DNA from: Kofleriaceae bacterium
Lineage (GTDB): Bacteria > Myxococcota_A > Polyangia > Haliangiales > Haliangiaceae
Length of the DNA: 64,000 nucleotides
Reading direction: 5' to 3'
Assembly: GCA_020633495.1 (NCBI GenBank)
Contig: JACKDR010000024.1
Span: forward strand, 61,734 to 125,733
The notes under the pieces are model-generated. The model was not told the origin of the DNA, made no database searches, and saw only the letters and a list, made by a program, of their open reading frames with translations. Position 1 is the first letter of the stretch; every line of letters starts with the position of its first letter. Positions 47,328 through 56,921 of the stretch are shown one piece after another. The position numbers and the translations under genes are program-made.

Positions 47328-48611
47328 GCTCGCCGGCGATCGCGCGGCTGCGCCTCGACGACGGCGCCCCTCCAGGGGCCGGGGCCGGGGCCAGCGCCGC
47401 CGCCGCCGCCGAGGCCGCCGGCTGCGTCCTCGGCGAGGCGCTCGACGACGACGACGGCGACGGCGACGGCAACGACAGCGCGCTGCGCTGGTGCCGCGCC
47501 GTCGATCGCGATCTCGACCGCCCGTGCGAGGCGCTGGTGATCGACCTGGCGCGGCCCGAGGGCGCCCGGGCGCTGGCCCGAGCCTGGGCCCTGGCCGCAC
47601 GCGCGCCGCGCGGCGTCCAGCCAGTGGTCCGGCTCGCCGTCGTCGAGGCCACCGCGGTCCTGGTGATCGCCGCGGCGCCGACCACGGCGCTGCGCGACGC
47701 CCTCGACCGCGGCGCCCTGCGCGACGCCCTCGACCACGTCGACGAGGCGCTCGCGGCGGTCGACGCGATCACGGCGGCTGCGGCCGGCCCTGACGACGAC
47801 GACGATGCCGACGACGGCGCCGCCGCCGTGCCGCCGCGCCTGCGCCGCGCCCGGCTCGGCGATCGCGGCGCGGTCGTGCCGCTCGCCGACGCCCTCGGCG
47901 CGGCCGCGCCAGCCTCGCTCCGCGACGACGTCGCCGCGCTGCTGCGCGGCCTGGCCGGCCGCGCCGACCTGCCGCCGCGCGTCTTCGCGGTGCTCGACGC
48001 CTTCGACCGCGACCGGATCGGCGACGTCGCGGCGCTGCGGCCGCGCTGCGCCGGGCCCGGACCTCGTGGCCGCGCCGCCGCCACCGCGCGCGCTGCTCGC
48101 GGCCGGGCTCGCCGCGATCGCGGTGGTGGCGGTGGCGGGCGCGACCCGCGGCCCGACCCCGCCCCGCCCCATCGACGTCCTGGCCCGCGACGACCTCGGC
48201 GCCCGCGCCGCCCAGATCGAGGCGCTCGCCGCGGCGGCCCGGGTCGTGCCCCACGACCGCGGCCCGGCGATCGGCGGCACCTGGCTCCACGACGACGCGG
48301 CGCCGCTGACGCTGACCCCGATCGGCGCGCCCGACGCCGGCCAGTGGCTGCACGATCGCGGCGCCGGCGCGCCGGGCGAGCCCGGCGCGTGGCGCCACCG
48401 CGGCGTCGTCACGCTGCGCACGATCGAGGGCCGCTACTTCCTGACCGGCACGCTCGACCGGACGCCCGCGCGCGACGACGACGACAGCTACGTCGTCGTC
48501 GAGTACGAGGTCCTCGACGCCGCCCACCTGCGGCTGCGCAGCTCGGTCTTCCACGATCCCGGCGCGGTCGGCTGGTCGTTCGCGTACCACGACCAGGACG
48601 TCGGGCGCTGA
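47324..48611 (+). CDS. membrane protein coupled to the HCD kinase (frame broken near 48050)
   Basis: Starts at a GTG inside the kinase stop. The N-terminal part is acidic with a helix-rich domain (ALVIDLARPEGARALARAWALAA; ALDHVDEALAAVDAITAAA). The frame breaks around 48046-48060 at a GGGCCCGG run; the continuing frame gives a transmembrane helix (ALLAAGLAAIAVVAVAGATRG) and a periplasmic domain ending SYVVVEYEVLDAAHLRLRSS. Its topology mirrors the kinase (cytoplasmic, one TM, beta-rich outside), and the two periplasmic parts share a layout. Likely a kinase partner; the family is unknown. Confidence 0.65.
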
Positions 48612-48652
48612 CGGCGCCGCCGCGCCCCCGCCCGATCGACTACAACCGAGCC

Positions 48653-49546
48653 ATGCGGATCCTCAGCCCGCGGCGCGGCGTCGCCGCCGCGATCGCCGCG
48701 CTCGGCGTCACCGCCGCCGGCTGCCAGGGCGAGCCGCGCCCGCCCGCCGCGCGCCACGACGCGGCCGCCGCCGTCGCCGCGCCCGCCGACGCCGCCGCGC
48801 CCGCCGACGCGATCGCGACCAGGCGCGACGCGGTGCCGGCCGCGATCGATCGCGCCGCCACCTGGCTGGCCGCGTTCCCGCCGGCCCAGCTCCGCTACGA
48901 CGCCGCCATCATGATCGCCGCGATCCGGCGCCGGTACGACGACGACGCGCTGCGCGCCGCCGACGCCGCGGCTCGCGCCGTCGCCGACCGCGACGACGAC
49001 AACCCGCTGCGGCGCCTGTTCGACGCCGGCTACCGCGCCGCCGCGTCGTCGGCCCGCGGCTGGGAGGTCCCGGCCGCCGGCGCGCCCCGCGTCAACCCCA
49101 ACCGGGTCCTCGCCGAGGCCGCGCACTGCGCCGAGCACGGCCTGCGCCCGGCGACCCTGGCCTACGTCACCGGGCCGATGCGCGACGACGGCGGCTACCA
49201 GACCACCCACGCGGCGTGGGCGCTGCTGATCGCCCACGACCACGGCTGCCTGGACGACGCCGCCCTCGCCGCCGCGCTGACGCCGCTGCTCGACGAGCTG
49301 CGCGCCGCGCAGCCGGCGGCGCCGGGCCCGGCCGCGCTCGACGTCGACCTGTTCGGCGAGCGCCTGCTGATGCTCGCCCTCGCCGGCGTCCGCGACGCCG
49401 CGGTCGACGGCTGGGCGGCCAGCCTGCTGCGCGCCCAGCGCGGCGACGGCAGCTTCGGCGCGCTCGCGGTCGACGAGGATCCCTACCGCCGCTACCACGC
49501 CACCGCGATCGCGTGCTGGGCGCTGGCGGCGTGGCGCGGCGGCTGA
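48653..49546 (+). CDS. lipoprotein, all-helical (terpenoid-cyclase/alpha-alpha-barrel-like)
   Basis: 297 residues. The lipoprotein signal (AAAIAALGVTAAGC) is followed by an Ala/Asp linker and a helical domain with aromatic repeats such as TTHAAWALLIAHDHGC and RRYHATAIACWALAAWRGG. The motif SLLRAQRGDGSFG (QxxDGSF) is typical of terpene-cyclase-like (alpha/alpha)6 barrels, found also in alpha-2-macroglobulin-type and prenyltransferase folds. No catalytic Asp cluster is evident. The function is unknown. Confidence 0.65.
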   Translation: MRILSPRRGVAAAIAALGVTAAGCQGEPRPPAARHDAAAAVAAPADAAAPADAIATRRDAVPAAIDRAATWLAAFPPAQLRYDAAIMIAAIRRRYDDDALRAADAAARAVADRDDDNPLRRLFDAGYRAAASSARGWEVPAAGAPRVNPNRVLAEAAHCAEHGLRPATLAYVTGPMRDDGGYQTTHAAWALLIAHDHGCLDDAALAAALTPLLDELRAAQPAAPGPAALDVDLFGERLLMLALAGVRDAAVDGWAASLLRAQRGDGSFGALAVDEDPYRRYHATAIACWALAAWRGG

Positions 49547-49558
49547 CCGCCGCGCCAC
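49531..49558. terminator. 12-bp perfect hairpin over the gene end
   Basis: GTGGCGCGGCGG (49531-49542) pairs with CCGCCGCGCCAC (49547-49558); the loop is CTGA and includes the TGA stop at 49544-49546. It lies between convergent genes. Confidence 0.55.
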
Positions 49559-49572
49559 CGCCCGACGGGCGC

Positions 49573-50971
49573 CTACTCGCGCAGCTTCATCAGGATGCGG
49601 ATGATGTACCAGAACATCAGCGCGACCGCCGAGAACAGCGCGAGGGCCGCGGCGACGTACTGCTGCGGGTTGTAGTGCGCCAGCACCTGCGACGTGTAGT
49701 AGAGGACGTAGCCGGCGGCCAGCAGCACCATCGCGACCGAGAACAGGATGCCGAGGTTGAAGCCGGCGATGATCGAGATGACGATCAGCATCAGCGCCGC
49801 GCCGCTGGCGATCGCCAGGGCGCCGCGCATGAACGAGAAGTCCTTCTTGGTGATCAGCACCGACGCGGTCAGCGCGCCGAAGATGGCCAGGGTCAGGAAC
49901 GCGGCGTCACGGATGATGTGCGCCTCCTTGCCGGTGGCGCGCAGGTAGTCGGCGGCCTGCATCTCGGCCAGCACCAGCAGCGGCAAGAAGATCACCGCCT
50001 CGGCGATGACGTAGAGGATCAAGCCGGCGTACTGCATCGCCCGCGACGTGGCGTGGCGCGCCCAGTAGTCGGCGACGTAGCCGACCGCCATGTACAGGGC
50101 CAGGACGACCAGCCAGTTGTAGCGATCACCGAGCGCGAACCGCAGGATCGGCACGCTGACGTGCTCGATCACGAACGCGTTCTTCATCAGCAGCCACTCG
50201 AGCCCGGCGAACAGCAGGATCGCGCCGAACAGGTGGAGGTAGGTCAGGCGGATGAAGCGCACCCGCTCCGAGACCCCGGCGGTGGCGTCGGGCGACAGCC
50301 CGGGACGCCCCGACGCCGACGCCGCGGCCGCGGCGATCGCGCCGCCGCCGAACGGCGCCGACGACGACATGCCCGCCATCGGCGACGGCGCGCCGCCGAA
50401 CGGCGACGGCGCGGCCTGGCCCGGCGGCGGCCCGCCCGCGGGTGGTCCGCCCCACTGCGCCTGCGGCTGCGGCTGCGGCTGCGGCGATCCGCCGAAGCCC
50501 GGCGCGGCGCCCGCGGCGGCGCCCCAGGCCGGGGCCGCGGCCGGCATCGGCGACGCCGGCTGGCCCCACTGCGGCTGCGCCGCCGGCGGCTGCTGCGGCT
50601 GGCCCCACTGCGGCTGCGCCGGCGGCGGCTGGCCCCTGCTGCGGCTGCGCCGCAGGCGGCTGCGCGGGCGGCTGCGGCTGACCCCACTGCGGCGGCGCCG
50701 CCGGCGGCGGCTGCGGCTGCCCCACCCCGGCTGCGCCGCGGAGGCTGCGGCTGGCCCCACGCTGGCTGCGCCGCGGGGCTGCGCCGCGGGAGGCTGCAGG
50801 CTGACCCCACGCCGGCTGCGCGGCGGGCGGCTGCGCGGCGGGCGGCTGCTGCGGCTGGCCCCACGCCGGCTGCGGCGCGCCCGGCTGCCCGGGTTGTCCC
50901 GGGGCCTGGCTCGGCATCCAGCCCATCATCGTCTTCGCAGGACCGCCAGGCTTGTTCGGATCGTTGGACAT
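49573..50971 (-). CDS. Bax inhibitor-1/YccA-family membrane protein with WGQP-repeat N-terminus (several frame breaks)
   Basis: The C-terminal part (from about GVSERVRFIRLTYLHLFGAI) has seven hydrophobic helices in the BI-1/YccA pattern, ending FWYIIRILMKLRE. The start MSNDPNKPGG at 50971 has GGGAGAG about 9 bases upstream. Between them is a region of WGQP, QPP and PAAQP repeats in which the reading frame shifts several times (about 50640-50815); every frame shows pieces of the same repeat, so indels in GC-rich repeats are the cause. BI-1 proteins modulate membrane protease or ion homeostasis. The Pro/Gln N-terminus is likely cytoplasmic and disordered. Confidence 0.78.
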
Positions 50972-51100
50972 GACTTCAGCTCTCCCGATGGCGTTGGGGT
51001 GGGGCGACACGCCCCCCGGTGCAGAGAGATATTCGCAGAGTTCGAGCCAGACGGAGCGGATTCGTGACGTCCGAAACGTGCGGCCGTCGGCCGCTCCCGA

Positions 51101-51805
51101 TCAGTCGTTGCCGGACGCTGCCGCTGCCGCGGTCCGGGCGATGTGCCGCGCCGTGATCTCGGCGAGGTCGTCGACAAGCTTGTCCAACCGGTTCGCGTGC
51201 TTGCGAGCGCGACTGCGGAACAGCCGCCGACACGCCATGTAGGTCGCGCCCAGCCAGCCCGCCAGCGCCACCGGGACCAGCACCGGGTTGACCATCGCCA
51301 CCGCGACCGGCAGGACGAGGCCGCCGCCGCCGACGCCACCGCCGACGCCGCCGTAGATCGCGCCGATCAGCGGCCCCAGGCGCTGCTCGGCGCGGATTTT
51401 CACGTGGCCGTCGCGCGACGTCATGTAGACGCTCACGATCGCCATGAGCGAGTTCGACGGCGCGTTGGTCGTCCACGCCAGCGAGCCGGGCAGCACGGTG
51501 GTGGTCCCCACCGTGCCCAGCGCCTGGCGCATGCACTCGATCAGCTCGGTGTGCGACGACTCGGGCAGGTCCCCGACCACCTCGCGCTGGAACGCCACCT
51601 GGGCGGGCCCGCCGAGCCAGCGCGGCGCGGCCGCGCCCGCCGGCGTGCCGCGAACCAGGGCCTGCTCGCCGCCGGTCGGCACCAGCGCGGTCGTCGCCGG
51701 GCGGATGCCGCGGGCCTCGTCGCGCTCGGCGCGGGTCCGCTCCAGCTCGACCTCGAGGGCCGCCACCCGCGCGTGGGCGGCGTCGAGCTCGTCGCGGTAA
51801 CTCAC
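51101..51805 (-). CDS. coiled-coil protein with membrane hairpin
   Basis: 234 residues. The N-terminal coiled coil is YRDELDAAHARVAALEVELE. A middle domain follows (FQREVVGDLPESSHTELIECM to HVKIRAEQRLG), then a Gly-rich hydrophobic hairpin (IGAIYGGVGGGVGGGGLVLPV, NPVLVPVALAGWLGATYMACR) and a C-terminal helix. The GTG at 51805 is chosen because relatives begin M-S-Y-R-D-E-L; upstream ATGs at 51823 and 51817 are possible. The family is not named; it resembles FtsH-independent membrane-tethered adapters only in outline. Confidence 0.6.
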   Translation of the reverse strand: MSYRDELDAAHARVAALEVELERTRAERDEARGIRPATTALVPTGGEQALVRGTPAGAAAPRWLGGPAQVAFQREVVGDLPESSHTELIECMRQALGTVGTTTVLPGSLAWTTNAPSNSLMAIVSVYMTSRDGHVKIRAEQRLGPLIGAIYGGVGGGVGGGGLVLPVAVAMVNPVLVPVALAGWLGATYMACRRLFRSRARKHANRLDKLVDDLAEITARHIARTAAAAASGND

Positions 51806-51927
51806 GGCCGGCAGCATACCCAACCCGGGCCGGAGGGGGTGTCCCTGTGATCTCCGTCGCTTGCAAAATAGCTGCGACCGAAGTGGTTCCGACGGGCACT
51901 TGTGGTGCCGTGGATGACGCCGGCCGA

Positions 51928-52764
51928 ATGCTGGATCCGCGCGTGGCGCTCCGGGCCTGGAGTGGCACCTGCGCCGGCCCGGCCCGCGGCGTCAACCAGG
52001 ACGCCGTCTTCGTCAGCCCCGACGGCCGGCTCGCCATCGTCGCCGACGGCATGGGGGGCCGCCCCGGCGGCGAGGTCGCCAGCGCCGTCGCGCTCGCCGC
52101 GGTCCGGCAGCACCTGGCCGCCGTCCGCGGCGCGCTGGTCACCCACGGCTCGCGCCGCGATCCCGGCGGCCGGCGCGCGGTCCGCGAGATCCTCGATCGC
52201 GCGGTCCAGCGCGCCAACCAGGCGGTGCTCGACCACGGCGACGCCGACGCCGCGGTGCGTGGCATGGGCACGACGCTGGACGTGATCGTCATCCTCGGCG
52301 ACGAGGCCTTCATCGCCCACGTCGGCGACGGTCGCGTCTACCTGATCCGGGGCGCGACCGCGCGCCAGGTCACCGACGATCACACCGTCGCCGAGGTCAT
52401 GCGCCGCACCGGCGCCATCACCGCGGCCGAGGCCGAGCAGTCGCCGATGCGGTCGGTGCTGTCCAACGCGATCGGCATCGGCCCGACCACGGCGATCGAC
52501 CAGGTCCACGTCCGCCTGCAGCCCGGCGACCGCCTGCTCGCCTGCACCGACGGCCTCTACGACCACCTGTCGAGCGACGACCTCGCCGACCGTCTGTGCG
52601 GCACCTCGGCCCGCCCCGCCCTCGACGGCCTGCTGGCGCTGGCCCGCGGCCGCGGCGGCGACGACGACGTCTCGGTCGCGCTCATCGACATCGCGTTGCC
52701 GGCGCCGCTGCGGCTCGACGCGCTCGACGCCACGCCCGGCCCGACCCTGCCGGGCGCGCCGTAG
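51928..52764 (+). CDS. PP2C-type Ser/Thr protein phosphatase
   Basis: 278 residues. The metal and catalytic motifs are present in order: NQDAVF, VADGMGG, GMGTTLDV, HVGDGRVYL, CTDGLYDHLS and DDVSVALI. It removes phosphate from Ser/Thr and likely opposes the Hanks kinases encoded at 42-47 kb. The ATG at 51928 is preferred; the frame extends to an ATG at 51847. Confidence 0.9.
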   Translation: MLDPRVALRAWSGTCAGPARGVNQDAVFVSPDGRLAIVADGMGGRPGGEVASAVALAAVRQHLAAVRGALVTHGSRRDPGGRRAVREILDRAVQRANQAVLDHGDADAAVRGMGTTLDVIVILGDEAFIAHVGDGRVYLIRGATARQVTDDHTVAEVMRRTGAITAAEAEQSPMRSVLSNAIGIGPTTAIDQVHVRLQPGDRLLACTDGLYDHLSSDDLADRLCGTSARPALDGLLALARGRGGDDDVSVALIDIALPAPLRLDALDATPGPTLPGAP

Positions 52765-52767
52765 CGG

Positions 52768-53325
52768 TCACGCCGCGGGCGCGGCGACGCCGGCCTCGAC
52801 CACCTCGCAGGCGCCGAAGATCGCGTGCACCCGCAGGTGCAGCCGCGGCGGGTGATCCGCGGGGGCCCGGTAGCGGACGCTGCCGACCGCGGCGGCGCTG
52901 CGATCCGGCATCCGCACCTCGGCGAACGCCGACGTGCCCTCGACGTCGTACGGGATCGCGGGGTCGACCTTGACCACGGTGTGGCCGAACATCGTGTCGA
53001 CCTCGACGGTGACGTCGCGGTCGGGCTCGGCGACGCCGGTCAGATCGATCAGGCCGCGCCCGAAGACGACGTCGTAGTGGGCGTCGCCCTCCAGCGACTC
53101 GGCGACGAACCGGCGATCGGCCAGCCAGGCCTCGCCGGCGAGGTCCGGGGGCCGGCGGCGCGACCAGGTGTGGACGACCATGCGGGCGCCCAGCGCGATC
53201 AGCGACAGCGCCAGGACGGCGCGGACCACCGCCAGCTCGACCCCGAACAGCAGGTCCACCGCGAGCAGCGCGCCGATGCCGAGCACGACCATCCCGAACA
53301 GGAAGCCGTAGCCGATGCGGTTCAT
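52768..53325 (-). CDS. membrane protein with LiaF-like C-terminal domain
   Basis: 185 residues from the ATG at 53325 with GGAGGGAA before it. Two transmembrane helices (YGFLFGMVVLGIGALLAVDLLFG, VVRAVLALSLIALGARMVV) are followed by a beta-rich domain (YDVVFGRGLIDLTGVAEP, VEVDTMFGHTVVKVDPAIPYDVE) like the LiaF/YvqF cell-wall-stress C-terminal domain. It may sense or signal envelope stress. Confidence 0.68.
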   Translation of the reverse strand: MNRIGYGFLFGMVVLGIGALLAVDLLFGVELAVVRAVLALSLIALGARMVVHTWSRRRPPDLAGEAWLADRRFVAESLEGDAHYDVVFGRGLIDLTGVAEPDRDVTVEVDTMFGHTVVKVDPAIPYDVEGTSAFAEVRMPDRSAAAVGSVRYRAPADHPPRLHLRVHAIFGACEVVEAGVAAPAA

Positions 53326-53551
53326 GAGTTCCCTCCGGCGAGGTCCAGCTCCACGACGTTGCATCGGCCGGGCCAGGCGCGAGCGCGCGCCAGCGGCCCG
53401 CGGCGCGACCGCGTGCGGCCGGGGGGCCCGGCCGCGAACGGACCGGCGCGACCGCGCCGCGGCCGGCGCAACCGGTGCGCGAGGCGGGCAACCTCTGGCA
53501 ACATGCCGGGCGCCGGCAACGACCCCAGCCCCGCGCGTGTCACCCTCGCAC

Positions 53552-54853
53552 ATGTCTCGTCCCCCCCGGCTCGCGCTGTTCCTCGGCCTGATCCTGGCGC
53601 TGGCGTTCGCCGCGCGGATCGGCCACGCCGCGCCGCCGCCGCCGCCGCCGTCGTCGCCACCCGGGGCGGCGCCGCTGCGCATCGCGATCGAGTGCCAGGG
53701 CTGGGGCCGCACCAAGGCGTGCCCGGCGTTCCTGCTCGGCTTCGTCGAGCACGACCCGCTGTTCCTGTCGTCGCCGCGCAGCGACGCCGACGTGGTCCTC
53801 TACTACAACGTCACGCCGATCGCGAACGCCGACCACGTCCAGCTCCGCTTCGTCGGTGACCTGCGCGGCGCGCCGCCGGTCGTCGAGATCGAGGTCGACC
53901 TCGACACCCGCGGCGACGACGACACCCAGCGCGGCCAGCTCCAGCCCGCGTTCGTCCGCGGCGTCGCGCTCTACGTCGCCGCGCTGCACCCCGACGCGGT
54001 CGCGATCACGCTGGAGGCGCCCGCCGCGCCGGTGGTGGCGCCGGCGACCAGCCCGTGGGGCTTCGAGGCCCAGCTCGGCGGCTACGGCAGCTGGACCCAC
54101 GGCTACCAGTCGGTCAACGGCTGGGGCAGCCTGGGGGTGTCGCGCATCGACGCCCGTTCGCAGCTGTCGCTGAGCGTGTCGAGCAACTTCGGCCTCAGCC
54201 ACCAGCCGCCGCTGATCATCGACGGCGCCGAGGTGTCGCTCGACACCGATCAGTACTCGGTGGGGACCGACGTCTTCGCCGAGCGCCACCTCGATCCGCA
54301 CTGGTCGGTGGCCGCGACGTCGTCGCTGTGGCACGAGGATCCGGCGGGCCAGTTCCGGCTGACCTGGCAGGGTCGCGGCGGCATCGAGTGGGACCACTTC
54401 CCCGCCGACGATCCGCGCGGCAACCGGCTGGCGGTCGCGTACCTGGCCGGCTGGCAGGTCGATCGCTACAACGTCAGGAACGAGCTCGACGAGCGCTTCG
54501 CGCAGTACCCGATCCACGGGCTGTCGGCGGGCGGCACGATCCGCAAGGACAAGATCGGCGTCGGGCTGTACCTGTCGGTGCGCGGCGAGGTCCTGCACCC
54601 GGCGCGCCGCCACACCGTCTCGGCGTCGCCCTTCATCGAGTGGACCCTGGGAGCCCACGTCGATCTGTCGCTGTCGCTGTCGGTCACCGAGCGCGCCCTG
54701 CCCGGCCCCGCCGACCTCGACGAGAGCAGCTACGAGCAGATCACCCGCGCCGCCTACGCCGAGCCGCTGAGCGCCTACGGCTCGTTCAACCTGCGCTTCC
54801 ACTGGGACCGCACCAACGGCCAGCGCAACGACCGCTTCAGCGACGCCCACTGA
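53552..54853 (+). CDS. exported outer-membrane-like protein of unknown function
   Basis: 433 residues from the ATG at 53552. The signal peptide (ALFLGLILALAFAARIGHA) and a Pro-rich linker precede an N-terminal alpha/beta domain (LRIAIECQGWGRTKACPAFL; VVLYYNVTPI) and a C-terminal part of amphipathic strands ending in SFNLRFHW near the end, consistent with a small beta-barrel. No family is recognised. It converges on the MacB-like permease gene. Confidence 0.68.
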   Translation: MSRPPRLALFLGLILALAFAARIGHAAPPPPPPSSPPGAAPLRIAIECQGWGRTKACPAFLLGFVEHDPLFLSSPRSDADVVLYYNVTPIANADHVQLRFVGDLRGAPPVVEIEVDLDTRGDDDTQRGQLQPAFVRGVALYVAALHPDAVAITLEAPAAPVVAPATSPWGFEAQLGGYGSWTHGYQSVNGWGSLGVSRIDARSQLSLSVSSNFGLSHQPPLIIDGAEVSLDTDQYSVGTDVFAERHLDPHWSVAATSSLWHEDPAGQFRLTWQGRGGIEWDHFPADDPRGNRLAVAYLAGWQVDRYNVRNELDERFAQYPIHGLSAGGTIRKDKIGVGLYLSVRGEVLHPARRHTVSASPFIEWTLGAHVDLSLSLSVTERALPGPADLDESSYEQITRAAYAEPLSAYGSFNLRFHWDRTNGQRNDRFSDAH

Positions 54854-54862
54854 CCGTCGCGC

Positions 54863-54881
54863 GTGAGGAGGACCGCCTCAC
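54863..54881. terminator. hairpin between convergent genes
   Basis: GTGAGG (54863-54868) pairs with CCTCAC (54876-54881), 7-base loop, between the gene ending at 54853 and the permease ending at 54901. Confidence 0.35.
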
Positions 54882-54900
54882 CCGCGCGGCCGCCGCGGCG

Positions 54901-56115
54901 CTACTCGTAGCGCAGGCACTCGATCGGGTTCATCCGCGCCGCCTTGCGCGCCGGGAAGAACCCGAAGACGACCCCGACCGCGGCCGAGAACCCGAACGGC
55001 AACAGCAGCAGCGTCGGATCGACCTGCAGCGGCAGGCCGATCTTCTCGGTCGCCGCGTAGGCGCCGCCGAGCCCGACCGCGATCCCGGCGACGCCCCCCA
55101 GCGCCGACAGCACGATCGCCTCGATCAGGAACTGGGCCATGACGTCGCGGCCGCGGGCGCCGACCGCGAGGCGGATGCCGATCTCGCGGGTCCGCTCGCT
55201 GACCGCCACCAGCATGATGTTCATGATGCCGATGCCGCCGACCAGCAGGCTGACCGCCGCGATCGCGGCGAGCAACGAGGTCAGGACCCCGGTCACCGAG
55301 CCGATCGTCGCCGCGATCTCCTTCATGTCGCGGACGAAGAAGTCGGGGGTGTCGCCGGGGTGGAGCCGGCGCCGGACCCGCATCAGCGCCTCGATGTCGG
55401 CGCGCACCTTGCCGGTGTCGGCGCGGGCCGCGGCCGACACGAAGATCGCGTCGACCTCGCGGCTGCCGCTGATGCGGCGCTGGTGGGTGGTGAGCGGCAC
55501 GACCACGAAGTCGTCCTGATCCTGGCCGAACGTCGACGTGCCCTTGGGCGCGAGGACGCCGATCACGCGCAGCGACACGGTGCCGACCCGGATCGTCGCG
55601 CCCAGCGGATCGGCGGCGCCGAACAGCTCGTGGCGCACGGTCTGGCCCAACACCACCACCGGCGCGCCGACCCGCTGCTCGGCGTCGGTGAACGTGCGGC
55701 CGCTGGCGAACCGCCACGACATGACGCGGAAGTAGTCCTCGGTCGAGCCGGTGACCGTGGTCGACCAGTTGGCGCCGCCGTAGACGGTGCGCAGGCCGCG
55801 GGTCACGGTCGGCGCCACCGCGGCGACGCCGCCGACCTCGCGCGCGATCGCGCGGGCGTCCGCGACGTCGAAGGGCCGCGCCACCGCGCGCGCGCCCGGA
55901 CCGCCCTGCCCCGGCGTGCCCGGCACCACGAACAGCAGGTTCTGGCCCAGGCCCGACAGGTCCTGGCCGACCCGCGCCGCGGCGCCGCGGCCGAGCGCGA
56001 TCATCGCGATCACGGCGGCGACGCCGATCAGGATGCCCAGCGTGGTCAGCGCCGAGCGCATGGGGCTGCGCCGCAGCTGGCGCTGGGTCTGGATCAGCGC
56101 GTTCCAGACGATCAC
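54901..56115 (-). CDS. MacB/FtsX-type ABC transporter permease
   Basis: 404 residues from a GTG overlapping the ATPase stop (GTGA). The first helix SALTTLGILIGVAAVIAMIALG, the MacB-PCD periplasmic domain, and three C-terminal helices with the FtsX signature SERTREIGIRLAVGARGRDVM and FFPARKAARMNPIECLRYE are all present. Unlike E. coli MacB the ATPase is a separate gene. With the adaptor and ATPase it should export a lipoprotein, peptide or small molecule across the envelope. Confidence 0.9.
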   Translation of the reverse strand: MIVWNALIQTQRQLRRSPMRSALTTLGILIGVAAVIAMIALGRGAAARVGQDLSGLGQNLLFVVPGTPGQGGPGARAVARPFDVADARAIAREVGGVAAVAPTVTRGLRTVYGGANWSTTVTGSTEDYFRVMSWRFASGRTFTDAEQRVGAPVVVLGQTVRHELFGAADPLGATIRVGTVSLRVIGVLAPKGTSTFGQDQDDFVVVPLTTHQRRISGSREVDAIFVSAAARADTGKVRADIEALMRVRRRLHPGDTPDFFVRDMKEIAATIGSVTGVLTSLLAAIAAVSLLVGGIGIMNIMLVAVSERTREIGIRLAVGARGRDVMAQFLIEAIVLSALGGVAGIAVGLGGAYAATEKIGLPLQVDPTLLLLPFGFSAAVGVVFGFFPARKAARMNPIECLRYE

Positions 56116-56918
56116 GGCGCCACCTCCGGGGTCGCGGCCACCGCGCCGCCGACCCCCGCGGCCACCACGGCGCCGTGCGCCGCGTGATCGTCGGCGCCGT
56201 CGTCGAGGTGATCCTCGGGGCGCCACGGCACCTGGCGCTCGTCGGCGGCGATCCGGCCGTCGAGGAAGCGCACGACCCGGTGGGCGTAGGCCGCCATGTC
56301 GGGCTCGTGCGTGACCATGACGATCGTGATGCCGCGATCGCGGTTGAGCCCGGCCAGCACGCCCATGATCTCGTGGGCGCGCGCCGAGTCGACGTTGCCG
56401 GTGGGCTCGTCGGCGAGGATCAGCGACGGCTCGGTCACCAGGGCCCGCGCGATCGCGACCCGCTGCTGCTGGCCGCCCGACAGCTGCGACGGGGTGTGGC
56501 GCTCGCGGCCCTCGAGGCCGACCGCGGCCAGCGCGGCCAGCGACCGCCGCCGCCGCTCGCGGCGCCCGACGCCCAGGTACACCAGCGGCAGCTCGACGTT
56601 CTCGAGCGCCGAGGTCCGCGCCAGCAGGTTGAAGCCCTGGAACACGAAGCCCAGGTAGTGGCGACGCAGCAGCGCGCGCTGATCGCGGTCGAGCCCGGAC
56701 ACCGCCTGGCCACGGAAGCGGTACTCGCCGGACGTCGCGACGTCGAGGCAGCCGAGGATGTTGAGGCACGTCGACTTGCCCGAGCCGCTCGGCCCCATCA
56801 GCGCGACGAACTCGCCCTCGGCGACGTCGAGATCGATCGCGCGCAGGGCGTGGACCTCGGCCTCGCCGACGCCGTAGACCTTGGAGATCGCGCGCAGCGA
56901 CAAGAGCGGGGTGGTCAT
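56112..56918 (-). CDS. MacB/LolD-type ABC transporter ATPase
   Basis: 268 residues. Walker A GPSGSGKST (about 42-50), Q-loop FVFQGFNLL, signature LSGGQQQRVAIARAL, Walker B LILADEPTGN and H-loop VMVTHEPDMA, as in the MacB/LolD subfamily. A C-terminal Asp/Ala/Val tail of about 35 residues is unusual. It lies 3 bases after the adaptor gene and overlaps the permease start. Confidence 0.92.
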   Translation of the reverse strand: MTTPLLSLRAISKVYGVGEAEVHALRAIDLDVAEGEFVALMGPSGSGKSTCLNILGCLDVATSGEYRFRGQAVSGLDRDQRALLRRHYLGFVFQGFNLLARTSALENVELPLVYLGVGRRERRRRSLAALAAVGLEGRERHTPSQLSGGQQQRVAIARALVTEPSLILADEPTGNVDSARAHEIMGVLAGLNRDRGITIVMVTHEPDMAAYAHRVVRFLDGRIAADERQVPWRPEDHLDDGADDHAAHGAVVAAGVGGAVAATPEVAP

Positions 56919-56921
56919 GGC

